Source of the DNA: Paracentrotus lividus
Taxonomy: Eukaryota; Echinodermata; Echinoidea; Camarodonta; Echinidae
Length of the DNA stretch: 64,000 nt
NCBI GenBank assembly: GCA_940671915.1
Contig: CALNVZ010003435.1
Span: forward strand, 10,256,786-10,320,785
Reading direction: 5' to 3'
Positions 1-12,400 of this stretch are shown here, in pieces (position 1 is the stretch's first letter; each line of letters begins with the position of its first letter). Below the pieces are notes generated by a model that was not told where the DNA came from, ran no database searches, and was given only the letters and a program-made list of their open reading frames with translations. The position numbers were made by a program, and so were the translations under genes.

Positions 1-112
1 CAAAAAGAGAGGCAGGGGGGGGGTATAGAGGACTTGATAGTCTCGCGCGGATGCCGCGGACACGCCTGAGACACAAAAACGCTCCTCACCCATGGCAAAG
101 TCACCAGTAGTA

Positions 113-700
113 AAATGAAATGAAGGAATATCTAGAGCGCCAGTACGCTGCCTTCAACACATCCTCAGTGGAACGCCTGCAAAGAGCGCCAAAAGACGCT
201 GATACCTCTGGCATCATGAGCTTTGCGGCGCCCTTCCTGACATCAAGGCGTCAGGCACCGCCCGCTTTAATTCCCTCCACAATCCATCTGGAGATGCAGT
301 CTGGGGGGAAGCGCACAGAAAGGATCTCGAGCGATGATTGAAGAGTTTATCACTCTTCCGACGAGATTCGGATCTGGAAAGGTACATTTTAAGGCCCTAA
401 CCGCGACACCACACCTTGTCCTCCCGGGACCGAGAGAAGGAGGAGAGCATTGTGAGAAAGATCTCCACCGGTCCGAAGAGGCAGTCTGATTCTTAGCAAT
501 GAACAGAGAGGTTCAGGCGAAGACGAACTCCCCGAGGTTCGAACCTATGTGGCCCTTCAGCTATACTAAGGGCAATGAACGCGAACTTCGTCTGTGGCTC
601 TGAGGCCACGCCACTAAAAAGACAGTCTTAACTGTCAAGGTGTGCTGAAAAGACGCTTCCGACAGAGGCTCAAAGGGAGGGTTCGCTAACGCCCCAAAAC
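113..700 (-). pseudogene. DIRS tyrosine recombinase remnant
   Basis: Tyrosine recombinases cut and rejoin DNA with a catalytic R...HxxR...Y set. On the minus strand, frames patched by eye give CGVAVRAL (near 420-400, like the CPVRAL motif of DIRS recombinases), PDCISRWIVEGI (near 310-265), KAHDAR (224-204, the HxxR box) and EDVLKAAYWRSRYSFISFYY (near 165-113, carrying the nucleophile tyrosine region). At least two frame changes and internal stops separate these blocks, so no protein can be made. It sits at the 3' end of the element, as in animal DIRS-like elements that carry the recombinase last. The family assignment rests on motif order; subfamily cannot be given without an alignment. Confidence 0.75.
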
Positions 701-1277
701 CTAAGGTAAAACTCCAGGAAAGGAGCTAAGGGAGTAGACTGAGGTCTTCGCAGAAAGAAAGACTTAAGTAAGCCGAGCTAATCGCGGGAGAGTTGGAAAC
801 ATTAGACCCATCATGAAAAACATCGTGAATCGCCGCAATGGCAGAACGATATAGCCCATATAGGTCGAAAGAGAACGGCCCTTGTCAAAAAGGTGGATTA
901 AAAAATCCGCTACATCTGGGCAGAGCCCACTGGGGAGCAACCTCTTTTTGCACCATCCAAAAAAAGCAGCTAAACGGAGTTATACACCGTTAGCGTCGAC
1001 TCCCTCCGGCTCCCGGCCATGAGAGCCGAGGCCTCTCGAGAAGCCAGACGCGATAGCCTGCGACCTGATAACGGCCATTGCAGTCAAGCGAAGCCGCAGA
1101 CGGGTCTCGAGAGAGCGCCGGAGATCGGCTGACTCAAACAACGTCCGCCATCCGAGGGAAGGGGCCACGAATGACCGACCACACAAGGTCGCGAAGGCGA
1201 GGAAAACCATGGTCTGCCCCGGCCAGCTGCGGGCGCTTATAACGAATCATACAAGCCCCGTCTCCACTAGCTTGGCG

Positions 1278-3002
1278 CTAGTACTTGGGGATCAGCGGAA
1301 AAGGGGGAATGCATAAATTCTCATCCCGCTCCAACTGAACGAGAACGCCGTACTTGAAGCTTACGCTTCGAGGTCCCGCCCTGAGCAGTAGATCGGAAGA
1401 CGGTGATTGAAACCTCGTTCCAGCGAACAGATCGATAGTCGAACGGGCCCAACTCGTCATCAGCCGCCTCGAAGAGGTCTGCATGCAGACATTCCGAGGA
1501 AGAGATTTGCCGCGGACAGCAAAGTCCGCTATAACATTTCTCCGCACCCGGTAGTTACGAGGCAGACGGAGAGATGTCTCTCTCCCTGCCACCAACTCCA
1601 CAGTTGAGGCCGTCAAGCGCGTTCAAACTCCGGGAGTGTGTGCCCCTTGACGCATTGAATGTAAGCCGCAGACGCTCACATTGTCCGTCAATGCAGAATA
1701 CCGAGCGGCCTAACAGTCCATCCTGAAAACTTCCATGGATGGACTGAACCGCTAACATCTCTAACACATTGATGTGAGGAGGGAGGTCAGATGAGACCAG
1801 TCCCCCGCCGTCCACTGACCTTCAGCATAGCGCCACCAGCCCTGGAGGGACCATCCGTGGAAATCGACACGGCATGGTAGAGTCACACGAAAAGGCATGC
1901 CCCTGGAAAGAAAAACACCGCGCTCTTTCCCACGGGATAGCAATCGCGGCACCTCCGGCGGGAGGGGACCCAAGTCCTCGAGACGAAACTCCCTGCTGGA
2001 GTAACCGTTGACGGCCACTGAAAGGGGCGGCATAAGCAGGACAGTTCGGCCGGTACCAGGCCGGTAAGGCTGGATAGCACCCCATGAAGCGAAGCACAGC
2101 TTGGCCCTCGCTCTGGGAGGACTGAGCGCTCGATAGCAAACAGGCCACTATGTCTCGTATACGGGCGGCTGCTACGGCGTGCTCGCTCCGAGCAAAATCC
2201 AACTCGGCTCCAGATAAACTGGTATGGCGAGTCGGTGAAAGCTCTGACTCTGGTCCCAGTTCACGGCAAAACCGCCCAACGCTAGGGTCACCGTATTAGA
2301 GGACCCCTCCCTGTGCCCGATACAAGCAAGCTCCCGGAATTGGCTCAAATAAGCCAGTCGTCAGGTATAAGACGTTAAAGTCCTGAGGCCCTGCTCCTGA
2401 GGAATGGCTACCAGGCGCTACAAACGACTACGAGTAAACACCGTGGGGCAGTTTCAGCCGAATCGAGTAGTACTCGAATATCGGTTAGAGTTTGCCCAGC
2501 ACAGAAACCCCAAAACGGTCCCTCGACCTGGGTGGAATGGCGCAAGTGGAGTACGCATCTCTCAGTCAGAAGAGTATTGCCCAATCCTCGAAGCCGAGCG
2601 AAGTAGAGAATCCTGCGAGGTGTTTCCGTATTGGATAGGTCTCCTTGGGCAAGGGCGTATTGATCCTTTTCATATCTCAGCGATTCATGCGTAAACTTGC
2701 TCCGCGGACCCTTTCGTCGGAATAATTTGAAATATGCGGAAGAGAGACAAACACGCGTGGTCCTCACCTCCTCCTATAAGCCCCTTCTCAGCAGCCAGGA
2801 AATCTCCTCCGCAGATATGCCGCTGATCAAAGGGGAAATCTGGGGATGCGTCTCCGGAGCGCCGCCGGGAGGGGAACCCGTGAGTTGGAGACACGGTTAA
2901 CCCTCCCGAAAGCATATCGACAGCACGAATGCGCGTCGTCGGTTGGATCTCTTTACTTCCCAGGCGGAAGAAACCTCGAAGAGACGCCCCCGACCTTCTC
3001 AC
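1278..3002 (-). pseudogene. DIRS reverse transcriptase / RNase H remnant
   Basis: This is the polymerase region of the DIRS copy on the minus strand. The catalytic box reads LIPDDWLI at 2371-2347; the family form is YLDDWLI, and a one-base deletion would explain the change. The RNase H part follows: a segment resembling TDASLQGWG (near 1860-1820), then LPPHINVLEMLAV (1788-1748), then RSLNAL (near 1625). Next come NVIADFAVRGKSLP (near 1530-1490), TIDLFAGTRFQ (1440-1407) and IPPFPLIPKY (1316-1281), the order typical of DIRS pol C-termini. A piece resembling DAYF lies near 2735. The pieces fall in all three frames, with many stops. It is broken beyond coding. Confidence 0.78.
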
Positions 3003-3299
3003 AGAACCGGTCTGGCGCCACGCACGTCACCCCGACCCCCTTTGGCTTTCTGCCTTGGTTGAGGGGGGAGAGACGGGACTTAGGGCCCATGAAGAGAAGC
3101 GACGTTCTTAGACTTGGCTTTAGCCCGTAACGGGATCTTGCCTCTGAACGTCCTTCCCGAGGTTCCGTCTGGGCTCATGCGACAGGCGCAGCAGACGGCG
3201 ATACTCTGGATTTACGCTGGGTGGGACCTCGGCTTGCGCTTCCGCGCAGAAGCCTGTTTCAGTCCAGCTCATCCAGCGCTTCACTCAATCAATTTCCTA

Positions 3300-5300
3300 C
3301 TTAACACCTGGGAGGTATAACTGCCCGCGAAGAGGAACCGGTGGAGGAGGGCTCATAGACTCAGCCATGCTCTAGATGGTCCAGTGGACCCCTCGAGCTA
3401 AGACTGGCGAAGAGTCCTTTTCTGAAACGATTCCCTCTTGTTACAGTACAGAGGTGGCCGCTAGCTGGTGAAAACCAGCCCCGAAAGGGCAAAAGGACCT
3501 TGAAGGTCTTGCAAAGATATCTGTTGACGAGGCATCTTTGAAGAGCTTGCGCTCGGCGCAACGAGAGAAGAGCGCAAAAAATATTCCAAAAAGCCGACTA
3601 GCCTCATGCGCACTATCTTAGCAGAATGCCTCCGCTTCTGACTGAGCATTTTCACTCGCTCCAATGTGACGAGCTTCGGACAAAGTCGTCATGCCACACT
3701 TTGCAATGCGGCATGAATCGTTCTCACCATACAGCGAACACGCACCTCGAGAGAGTCTTCTGAGAGAAAAGACCGTCCATCGAAGACTTCTCAAAGGAGA
3801 TCCTTGGCCCATACTTATGGACGGACAGAGCGCTTAGTCTTAAAGGCGATAAGTCCTACTTCTGACGCGACAGAGTTCCCCGAACTGAGGGGAAAGGGTA
3901 ATGCCGGGTTTGGTTGCTTCGCGAGAAAGCAGAGCCAGACATCAAGGACGACGCGGAGCCGGAGGCGCTAGAAATTAGCCTCAGCGCTCGTATAATTTGA
4001 TCCAAAAGGCGTATTGCTAACGGCCGGCAACATCCGAGGAGGTGGAGTAGTCCTACCTGCGGTACGTGCCTCGAGTCTTCAAAGGCTGAACCAGTACTTC
4101 CGACTCGTAGTCACCAGAACATCTTTACTCTGGACTCAATCCGATTCAGGCTCACCAGGTACGGTGGAGGCGCGGAGGATCTCCCGTGGGGGGACTCTGG
4201 CTGATCAAGTGGGAGGAAACTCCGAAGTTAGCTTCGGAGTCAATCACATCCCCGATTATCCCGGGGACGAGCGGCTGGACTCCCAGGCGGCCTCGCGCGT
4301 ACGACGTACGAGGCCGACGTGCGTGGGGTGGTTGTAACCAGCGCCGATGTGTCCCGTAAGGACTAGGGCCGGGTGTCCACTGCAAGGAGGGGTAAGCTGG
4401 TTCCCATCACCTATCTGGCGGGCGAAGCCGAGGGATATAGTAGGACCGATGGTGGTTGCGGGGGCACCCACCAAGGATCGGATGATATCCGGCAAGTCTC
4501 TTCGGGCCCTGCCAAGCAGGGCGAAGCAAGCTGCATTCCCTGGGCGGATAACAGATATCCCCGGACGTTCTGGGTAAGAAACAATCTGGGGTCGACAAGG
4601 ACCGGGCATTCCGATGGAACAAAACTCCCGGGTGGTGTTAGGGCCGTATCCCGGGGGATAGCCGTAATAGCCTGCAACCACCAGCCGTGAACGGGGGTGG
4701 AGGCACTCCGACGTGGGAACGGCAGCGCGCATCCTGGGGTTACCCAAGGCGATGGTGGTTCGCCAGACGCAGTAGAAACTGCGGCGCCACGGGTTCCCAA
4801 ACCGTACTCACGCACGCCCGACGGGCATGCCTGGGCGAGAGGCGTGGGCGCACGACTCTCTTCCCTAAGTGAGAAAGAAACGCAATTTCCTGTGCTACAC
4901 TCGGGGGGCCGGGAAGACGACGTCTGGGAAGACGCACACCGCTCCTTAGCCAGAGACAACCGAGACGACACGGTCTTAGGCACCTGGCAAACGTGGGACG
5001 TTTAGCCGTTGGTGCTCTTCGAGCTTACAAGACCTTTTCTGAGTGCTGGACTTCGAAGAGGAGGAGCCCGCGCTGGACACAAGTGTCACTGGCGTACTCT
5101 CCCCCCCATTCTTAGGAGAAGAGGCGACGGACCTGGCGGTCAAGACGGCTTCCTCCGCCGGGCAAGCTCGATCCGGCGAAAACCGGCTTCGAAGAGACCA
5201 AGGCCACCAGCGCTGTGTCGCTCAGAAGAGTCACTCCTGCTGTCCATGGTTAGAACGCCTCTGAAAGAAGATAAAATTATATTTGTTTGTAAGCGAAAAC
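3300..5300 (-). other. Unassigned 5' part of the DIRS copy (gag expected)
   Basis: This GC-rich stretch has no recognisable domain. The two longest minus-strand open frames (4983-4411, 190 codons; 4747-4256, 163 codons) overlap in different frames, are rich in Ser, Pro, Gly and Arg, and show no zinc knuckle. By position this is where a DIRS gag should lie, but nothing in the sequence confirms it. Confidence 0.4.
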
Positions 5301-5382
5301 TAAACTCCTTAGAAAGCTAAGGTAAGACAAGCGAGCCGGCTACTTAGGCGGCTCACGGAGAACTCTAAAAAAATGAAAAAAC

Positions 5383-5406
5383 CTCGTCTAAGAACAGCTA
5401 GACGAA
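5383..5406. repeat. Short hairpin beside T-rich junction
   Basis: TCGTCTA and TAGACGA flank an 8-base loop (5384-5390 with 5399-5405). T-rich and (ATTT)n sequence follows (5417-5464). The hairpin sits at the change from GC-rich retroelement to AT-rich DNA and may mark the element edge. Confidence 0.35.
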
Positions 5407-5410
5407 GAAA

Positions 5411-6338
5411 GAAAAATTATTATTTTTTTTTTTTTTGTTTTTATTTATTTATTTATTTTTTTTTTGGACAAAAACGGGGGAGAACCTCCTTTTAAAACCG
5501 ACCAAAAAGAATATGCACAGCAAGAGCGACGAACAAAGAGGCGCTCGACCACAATACACACACACACGCCACAAAACAAGATGGCGAAGAACAAAGACCG
5601 CGAGTCAAGGACCCGCAGACACCGCAAAAAGGCCACGTGGCCGCGGGAAAAGTCATCAATATATAACAAAAACGCTACTAAAAATGTCAAATATGTTCAT
5701 AAAGGAAGAAGAAAACCTCCTAAGGGAGAACAACCCAAATGAAAAAGTCAGAGCAAAGGCGGCGACTGAGTTTCAAGGAAAAACAGACGCCCCCCAACCG
5801 ACCGACCACAACAAAACCACGCTAAAATGAACGAGTGGGACTGGGTTGGAAACTGAAGAAAACGCCCGAAAAGGACGTAATTCTAAGCAAAAGGGAGGCG
5901 CAATAACTAATAGCACCAAATTTAACGCTTAGGCGTAAAAGGAGGCTTTTGGAAGCGCAAATATTTGATATAAATTATTTCAAAATCGCAGTAGGAACGA
6001 GCTCACCCGAGATTTCAGGAACGGTCCGGTCAGCATGACTCGAAAATACAGAATGAATATTAGTGGTCTAGCCGCCTCTTTGATAGCAGGCGAGGCAGGG
6101 TATCAGGGATGGGCACGGAAGTAGGGAATACAATGTTTTGGTAGTCTATTGTTGGTTCGGTCTATGCATTGTTCTCGTGAACAAAAGCAAGGTAAGAGAG
6201 GGTCATGTGATTATTGAAATAAATAAAGTATTCATTAATAATTTCATTGGAGCTAATATGTGACATGATTTTTTAATTAGAGTCATCGTCTCATGCTTAT
6301 TGTTATCCTTTAGAAAATGATCACTTGGTGTCACTAAT
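5411..6338. other. Non-coding DNA between DIRS copy and LRRCC1 exon
   Basis: The stretch is T-rich to A-rich. An open frame near 5435-5830 is lysine-rich and low in complexity with no recognisable domain. I searched the minus strand for the missing last LRRCC1 codons and found no plausible exon. Confidence 0.5.
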
Positions 6339-6344
6339 GCTTAC

Positions 6345-6482
6345 TTTTCTGCATTGACAGCTTTATCCCTCTCTTCTCTCAGTTTCTTCTCTCTCTGGTC
6401 AAAGTTCTCTTTCACTTGTCTGACTTGAGTCTCCAGCTGACCTATGATATCCCCCTTTTCTTTCCATTTATTATCCAGGGCT
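6345..6482 (-). CDS. LRRCC1: LRRCC1 exon 21 (last exon in window)
   Basis: It encodes ALDNKWKEKGDIIGQLETQV and ends EERDKAVNAE, matching human KWHDKGELLCHLETQV and AERDKSIEL. Acceptor TTGCAG, donor GTAAGC (6344-6339). The frame meets TAA right after the donor, so this could be read as a premature end, but human LRRCC1 runs about 90 residues further. Confidence 0.92.
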
Positions 6483-9400
6483 CTGCAAGAAAACATGAAA
6501 TAGATATTCATAATTCACATAATTATGTATAGGGAATAATGAATGCCATGAAGTAATGCAGCTGCAGAGCCATTATCATTATTTGAAAAAGTCTTTTTTC
6601 ATAAAAAAAAATGTTGTGACCCCTTACCACCAACTACCAATAAGTTGCAAATATAACAACAGATCAGATGGCAGAAGAATCAGGTTTTTTCAGATCACAT
6701 ATGATTTGAAGCAATAACAGAAGTGTGCTGCATGTCCATTCCTTGTGGAGTATTCTGGCAACAGCTAGCGCCGTTCACATCATGCATTCATGCAAGGCAA
6801 ACATTGCCATTCTGCAATCTCCACTGGTTCATATTTCTTCTTGGCAAAGATTGGAAATGTAGATTAATACCTTGCAAGAGGACATATGGCTAAAATTGAT
6901 TTATTTTAGCATAATTATGCTTCAAAAAGATTCTGCAATCAATTTTTAAGTACAATTGTTAGGAATGCTACAAAGAATATTTAGACCAAAATTTAGCATT
7001 CTAGGAGCTTTATTTAGTGAATTAGAGCAAAAAGTATGAGTTACGCATAAATTAGCATAATTAGTTAATATAAAATAAAATCACATTATTTCAGGAAAAT
7101 TGACTGTACTAACTTGTAGATTATATCGCACACTACCATTGTGCAAAATTTTGCCGTGCTCGCGTGATCGGCGGCCGAGATCTCAGGGGGGTTGATTCAA
7201 CCCCCCCCGGCCATAGGAGAGCCAAAAAAGCCCGGCCTGATTAGGGTTAAGCTTTATATAATAAAGTGGATATTCTAGCGAGAATTGATTTAAAACTTTT
7301 GCGAAAATAAACCTGTGCAAAAATTTTAGCCTATAATAAACCTATTGAAATAAAAGAATGCAAAAGACCTTTAGACGACATCTCAAAAAATCAAAAGTTT
7401 ATCATGACACAGGGAGGACACCCTAGATACCTGTATGCTCGTTGACTCTCTTCCAACTCTGTCTGCAGATCAACCACTCTCTCCTTCAGTCCATCCTTAC
7501 GTTCTGTCAATCTCTCCACCTGTCCTGTCATCTCCTGGACTGCTGCCTGCTCTGTTGCTAGCTGATCCTCCAGACTCTGCTGGGTGCGTAGGGTCTCCTC
7601 CCTGGCTGACTTTACCTCATCATCCTTCTCCAACAAAGCCTGCAGCAGTGAGAATGTGATAAGTTATACAATAAAACTTACTCCCATTATAATGGATGGA
7701 TACAACAAGTTTCAGAACAAGGCAACTGATCATTCTGTTGTCCTATTATCATCATCATCACCATCATCTTCGCCATCCTTATTTTAATCATCATCACCAT
7801 TTTTTTCACAATCCTCATCTTAATCATACACATAATCATCATCTTCACATCCTCATCATCACCATCATCACCATCATCATGATCATTATCATCACCATCA
7901 TCTTCACTGTCATTATCATCATCATAATCATACCACCATCTTCACCATCATCATCCCCATGAACACCACCGCAATCACCACAATCTTCACAACTTACATC
8001 TTTCAGTTTCTTGATGGTATCTGTCTGATCATCAATGATCTTGGTCTTGATCTTGAGAGTATCATTCTCTCTCTCCAATTGTTTCTTTAAAGATAGAATT
8101 TCAGCGTCCTGTGCTTCTATCCTAGCCTCCAATCGTCCTCTATCCTGTGCTAATGAGACACCTGAAGTGAAAAATAGGAAATCAAAGAAAACATGCCAAT
8201 CAACAAAGAAGAGTCCTACATGTAGGCAGTGTTTCACCAAGTCGTTCATAAGTTACGAACGACTGGTGATCAATTCTTGCGCTTAATTATAAAGCATGTG
8301 ATTAGTATATCACCCAAGAACATGTTTCAGTCGTTCGTAAAATCTTTTGTAACCTCAAGAACGACTTGGTGAAACACCACCCTGAACTGTTCACAAAAAA
8401 GTAGAGGGTTTGTTTCCCAGCACAGCAAGGCATTAATCTACATTTGTTATACTCAACTTAGATGAGATAAATAGGTACCGGTGGGAAGAAACTCCTTGAA
8501 TAATTAACTGGGACTTTTTGCAAGAACTGCAAGTGAATGATCCCTGAAAGTGCATTGAGAAATTTGTGTTACATGCACAAAAAGAGCATGATATGATTAC
8601 CTTGCTGAGCGAGCTCCTGTCCCCATAATTTCCTCTCAGCTTTGAGGCCATCTACAACCGACTCCATAGCTACCAGCTGAGCAGCGAGTCTGGACTTCTC
8701 TTGCCTCAGAGCCTCCAAGATTTGCAGCTTTCTCTGGCTCTCTTCAACCTGGTTCTCAAGACTCTGGATTCTGATCTGAACAAGATAAAATATTGATGGT
8801 TTGGTTGGTTGATTAGGTTTTGACAAACGTATATTAATCAGATAATGTTATTTACGCCTGGGACAAACTTTTAACTTCCTGATCACAGGACTATGCTGTG
8901 CAGGACTTGTACTTCAGGTACCCAGTACCTGTCTTCAAAATTATGGGAATAGAACATTCTCCGCAGTTGCTCCACGTCTTTGGAACCCTCTACCCATTCA
9001 TATCCGTAACCTGAATAACATGGAAACCTTCAAATCTGAACTCAAAACTCGTCTTTTCCAGCAATTTTTGTGAATAATATACATGTACATATTTGGGGAG
9101 CCAGGCGCCTTTGAATGTAATAAAACGTTCTGAAACTTGGCATGTATTTGGGGCATATTAGAATGAATAAGCCTGCAAAGTTTCATACATTTATCTCATA
9201 TACTTTTTGAGTTATCGGCAAATGTAATTGTCATTTCACATATCTCTGTTTGATACTACTTTTACAATACAGTCTATGGGAGAGCTGACCGCGCATAGCG
9301 CGACAATTTTTGAAACTGCGCATTAACCCGATGGTCAAAACTATATAAGCTTGGTATCACAAGATGCTTAAGCCTCTATGCTAAAAAATGTCATGAGAGC

Positions 9401-12400
9401 TTTTGGCATCAAAAAGTTATCCCTAAACTTTCTTCGGCAAATGTACTAGGGCATTCAGAATCCCATAGACTTTGTGTAGCTTTGGGTGTTCTAATAATTT
9501 GGCCACCACTGTATAATGGCACCTGATAAATCATCAACATCACCATCTGAAAGATGTGACTCGGATTTGAACCTGGGTTCGATCTGCAGAAGTTTCTAGG
9601 CTGAGCAGAGAGCTGACAATCAGTGTTACTGTTTGAGCTATGCTGAATACCTGATATTTAGCTTTACATTATTTTAAATATTCTTTCATACTCTTAAGTA
9701 GCATGTGGATTGCATGTGATTCACCGGCTTTTGAGGAAATTTCACCCTACTTTGCAGCATTAGCCCATGGCTTTGAAAGCGGTCCTCATAAAGTGTATGA
9801 TCTTACCCTTGTTGATGTAATGGCTTCCTGTTTAGCTCTGGACAGCTCTGTGATTCTACCTTTCTGCTCCTTCACCATCTAAAAATTAATAAACATCAAT
9901 TACAAGATATTTCAATTAAATGGAAGCATTATTCAAAAGGCACAATATTGTTTATTTTACACCTGTATATTTGTACCAGCACGGACTCGCTGAAAAGCAG
10001 TCTGTTTGACTGATTGTGAGTTTTTTACCGTGAATAAATAAATACAACACAATACAAAATACAATACAAATAAGATACATAAATATCACTTCATAAATAT
10101 TGTAATATGAACAATTTCAGACATCAAAACAAATTTATAAACATAATCAAAAGTGGAAGGGCAGTCGGTTCCAAGACCTAATTCTTACTAATAACAAGGA
10201 TTCACAGCATTCATATGGCACCATATTTTTGTTAAAATCTACACATCTGCTGATATGGATCAGCTGTGAGTTCTTTTGTTGATTTCAAAGAGAGGTACGA
10301 GGGAGTTACACGGTAAAACCAAACAAACACAAAGAGAATAGTCATTTTCTCTACCTTAAAAAGAGACTTATAATAGTTCCTTTATACTCAAATTAATTTT
10401 GCATTGGCACATGTAAAAACATTATAATCTATGATCTTCATGGCAGAACTGCTGCTGTTTAAACTGCATTTGACTTACTGAAGTTAGTTCTGTTACCAGG
10501 CCTGACGATCTCTTCTCCTTCTCCACCGATGCACTCAACACTTGTCTGAAGTGAGCGGCTTCCTGACTTGCTCTCTCATACGCATCTTGTATCTAGGGCA
10601 AAAAGAGTTTGAAACATTACAGGAACGAAATGATTTTTGTTCTGCTTTAAATTGGCTCTTATCAGATTTTACTGATTTTTCTTTAATCCAAATTGTTCTT
10701 ATTCATGATCAGCCTAGTGCAAAACTGCAAGACAAAATCAATTTGGCACATGTACTAATGTACATTTCACTTCCGCTATAACAGGGTGCCAAGTACCTTG
10801 TAAAAAATATCTCATTATTTTGACCACATAGTGGCGAAACGTGCACTTGTATATACATGTATTCTCATTGTAATCATAGCAGACTGTACTGATCTAAATC
10901 TCACCTCTTGAAATCTGTTGGACTCTATCTGTAGGGCAAGCCTAAACTCATCCTCTAAGTCAGCATATTGTTTCGTCAACGTCTCAATTCTGAAATAAAT
11001 TGTTAATAATATTAGAGATGATGAAGTTCTGGTAAAGATTCAAAATAAATTTTCATAGAACTGAACAAAATTTACATTGAATGCTCAAATCTATGATGGA
11101 CAATTTTGATATAAAATATCCACTGGCTGAGTAATGGGCAAAAAGATATTAGAAAATGTTGTTTGCATTGGAATTTATAATAATAATAATAATATTCTGG
11201 ATTTAATAGCGCCTAATACATAGTAATACTATGTCTCTAAGCGCTTTGCAGACATTATCAAAATACATTTTTGTAGTATAAAAAAAATCATGTAGATTAA
11301 ATTGATCAAACCAATATGAATACATACAAAGTCAATAAAAAAATTAACCCTGAAATAAGTCTTTCAAAATATTCTGATCTTAATTCTTGAATACATGTAG
11401 ATGCTGTCCTAATATACATGTATTTGTCCTATACACCTTTATCGTACAATGTATCTACATGGAATCATTACTGACCTTTCTTTGTAGAAGACTTGTCCAT
11501 GTTCATGTTTCTCTCTCTCTCGGCTCACTTCTTTATCAAGCATATCCTGAATTTCTCGGCTTCCTGGCTTGTAGTACTTCTGCAGTTCATTTCTGTAAAA
11601 ACAAAAATTACACCAACAAGGAAAGAATTGTTGAATAATTGAACGAGAAGAACCATTGATTGCTTTTTTTGGGTGCGATTTCAAAAAAAAGTGTTAAAAA
11701 TTGGAATGCAAATGCAGCATATTATAAAATGAACTTGAACTTTATTTATCCATAACATTAACATCATCAAAATACAATCACATTTGACATGGCATTTGAT
11801 ATACAGAGATGTAACATAAGGATAAAAGGGAACAGAAAATAACATGACTATAGTGCTAATCAAGTCTGAAACCTGATACAGAATACAAGGATTAATTAGA
11901 TATTTACAATGGTTAAACATATCATACTATTAGCAGGTGAAGGTTTCACGGTGCACCAAGTAATCTTTCTTGAGGTTAAGGGCCTGTCCCACAGAAGGCG
12001 ATCGTTGTGGCGACAACCTACGAACTACCTGTTGCCACCATCTGCAGGTCCAATCGCCTATAAGATCGTGAATTATCACGTCTGTCGCCAAAAGAGACGT
12101 AGCAAAATTGAGTTGCCGCTGGATTTTCAACAAATAAAAAAAACAAAATGTCCTGTCACTTAGGTTGACGTCAATGACCGTAGCCTGTCTTCTTTTGTCG
12201 CGATCTCATGTTTAGTAGCATGGAACGGCGGTTAGTCATAGGTTGCCGTGCTACAACGTACATTGTACGTACCACCAAACCAAACGGATGCGCGAGGGTC
12301 TAAGCTATTGTATTCGCGGAAACAAGCTATTGTTAGTCTATTGTTTGTGTGGAAGCAAGCCTTTGTCGTAGCCTACCGTAGACAGAGTTTTAGGTATGTA

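Larger units (their letters stand above)
1..5350 (-). mobile_element. Degenerate DIRS-type (tyrosine recombinase) retrotransposon
   Basis: DIRS elements are retrotransposons that integrate with a tyrosine recombinase instead of an integrase. Read on the minus strand, this block gives the expected order: an unidentified 5' part (about 5300-3300, gag expected), reverse transcriptase and RNase H (about 3000-1280), then tyrosine recombinase (about 700-113). Diagnostic pieces seen in shifting frames are LIPDDWLI (the RT box usually YLDDWLI), HINVLEMLAV (RNase H), IDLFAGTRF with FPLIP, ISRWIVEGI and AAYWRSRYSFISFYY. Stops and frameshifts interrupt every domain, so the copy is dead. Its base composition is visibly richer in GC than the AT-rich host DNA that starts near 5400. 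The left end lies off the window and the right end is placed only by the composition change. No LTRs or internal complementary region could be proven by eye. Confidence 0.8.

Noticed and set aside
4256-4983. The two longest open frames in the GC-rich left region
   Set aside because: They overlap in different frames and have no domain; chance opening is likely in GC-rich DNA within a decayed DIRS copy.
1-5350. Ribosomal RNA or bacterial contamination as explanation for the GC-rich block
   Set aside because: Reading the minus strand reveals DIRS RT, RNase H and recombinase motifs in the expected order; no rRNA core motifs were seen.
7696-7962. His-rich protein frame
   Set aside because: Produced by the (ATC)n repeat inside an LRRCC1 intron.
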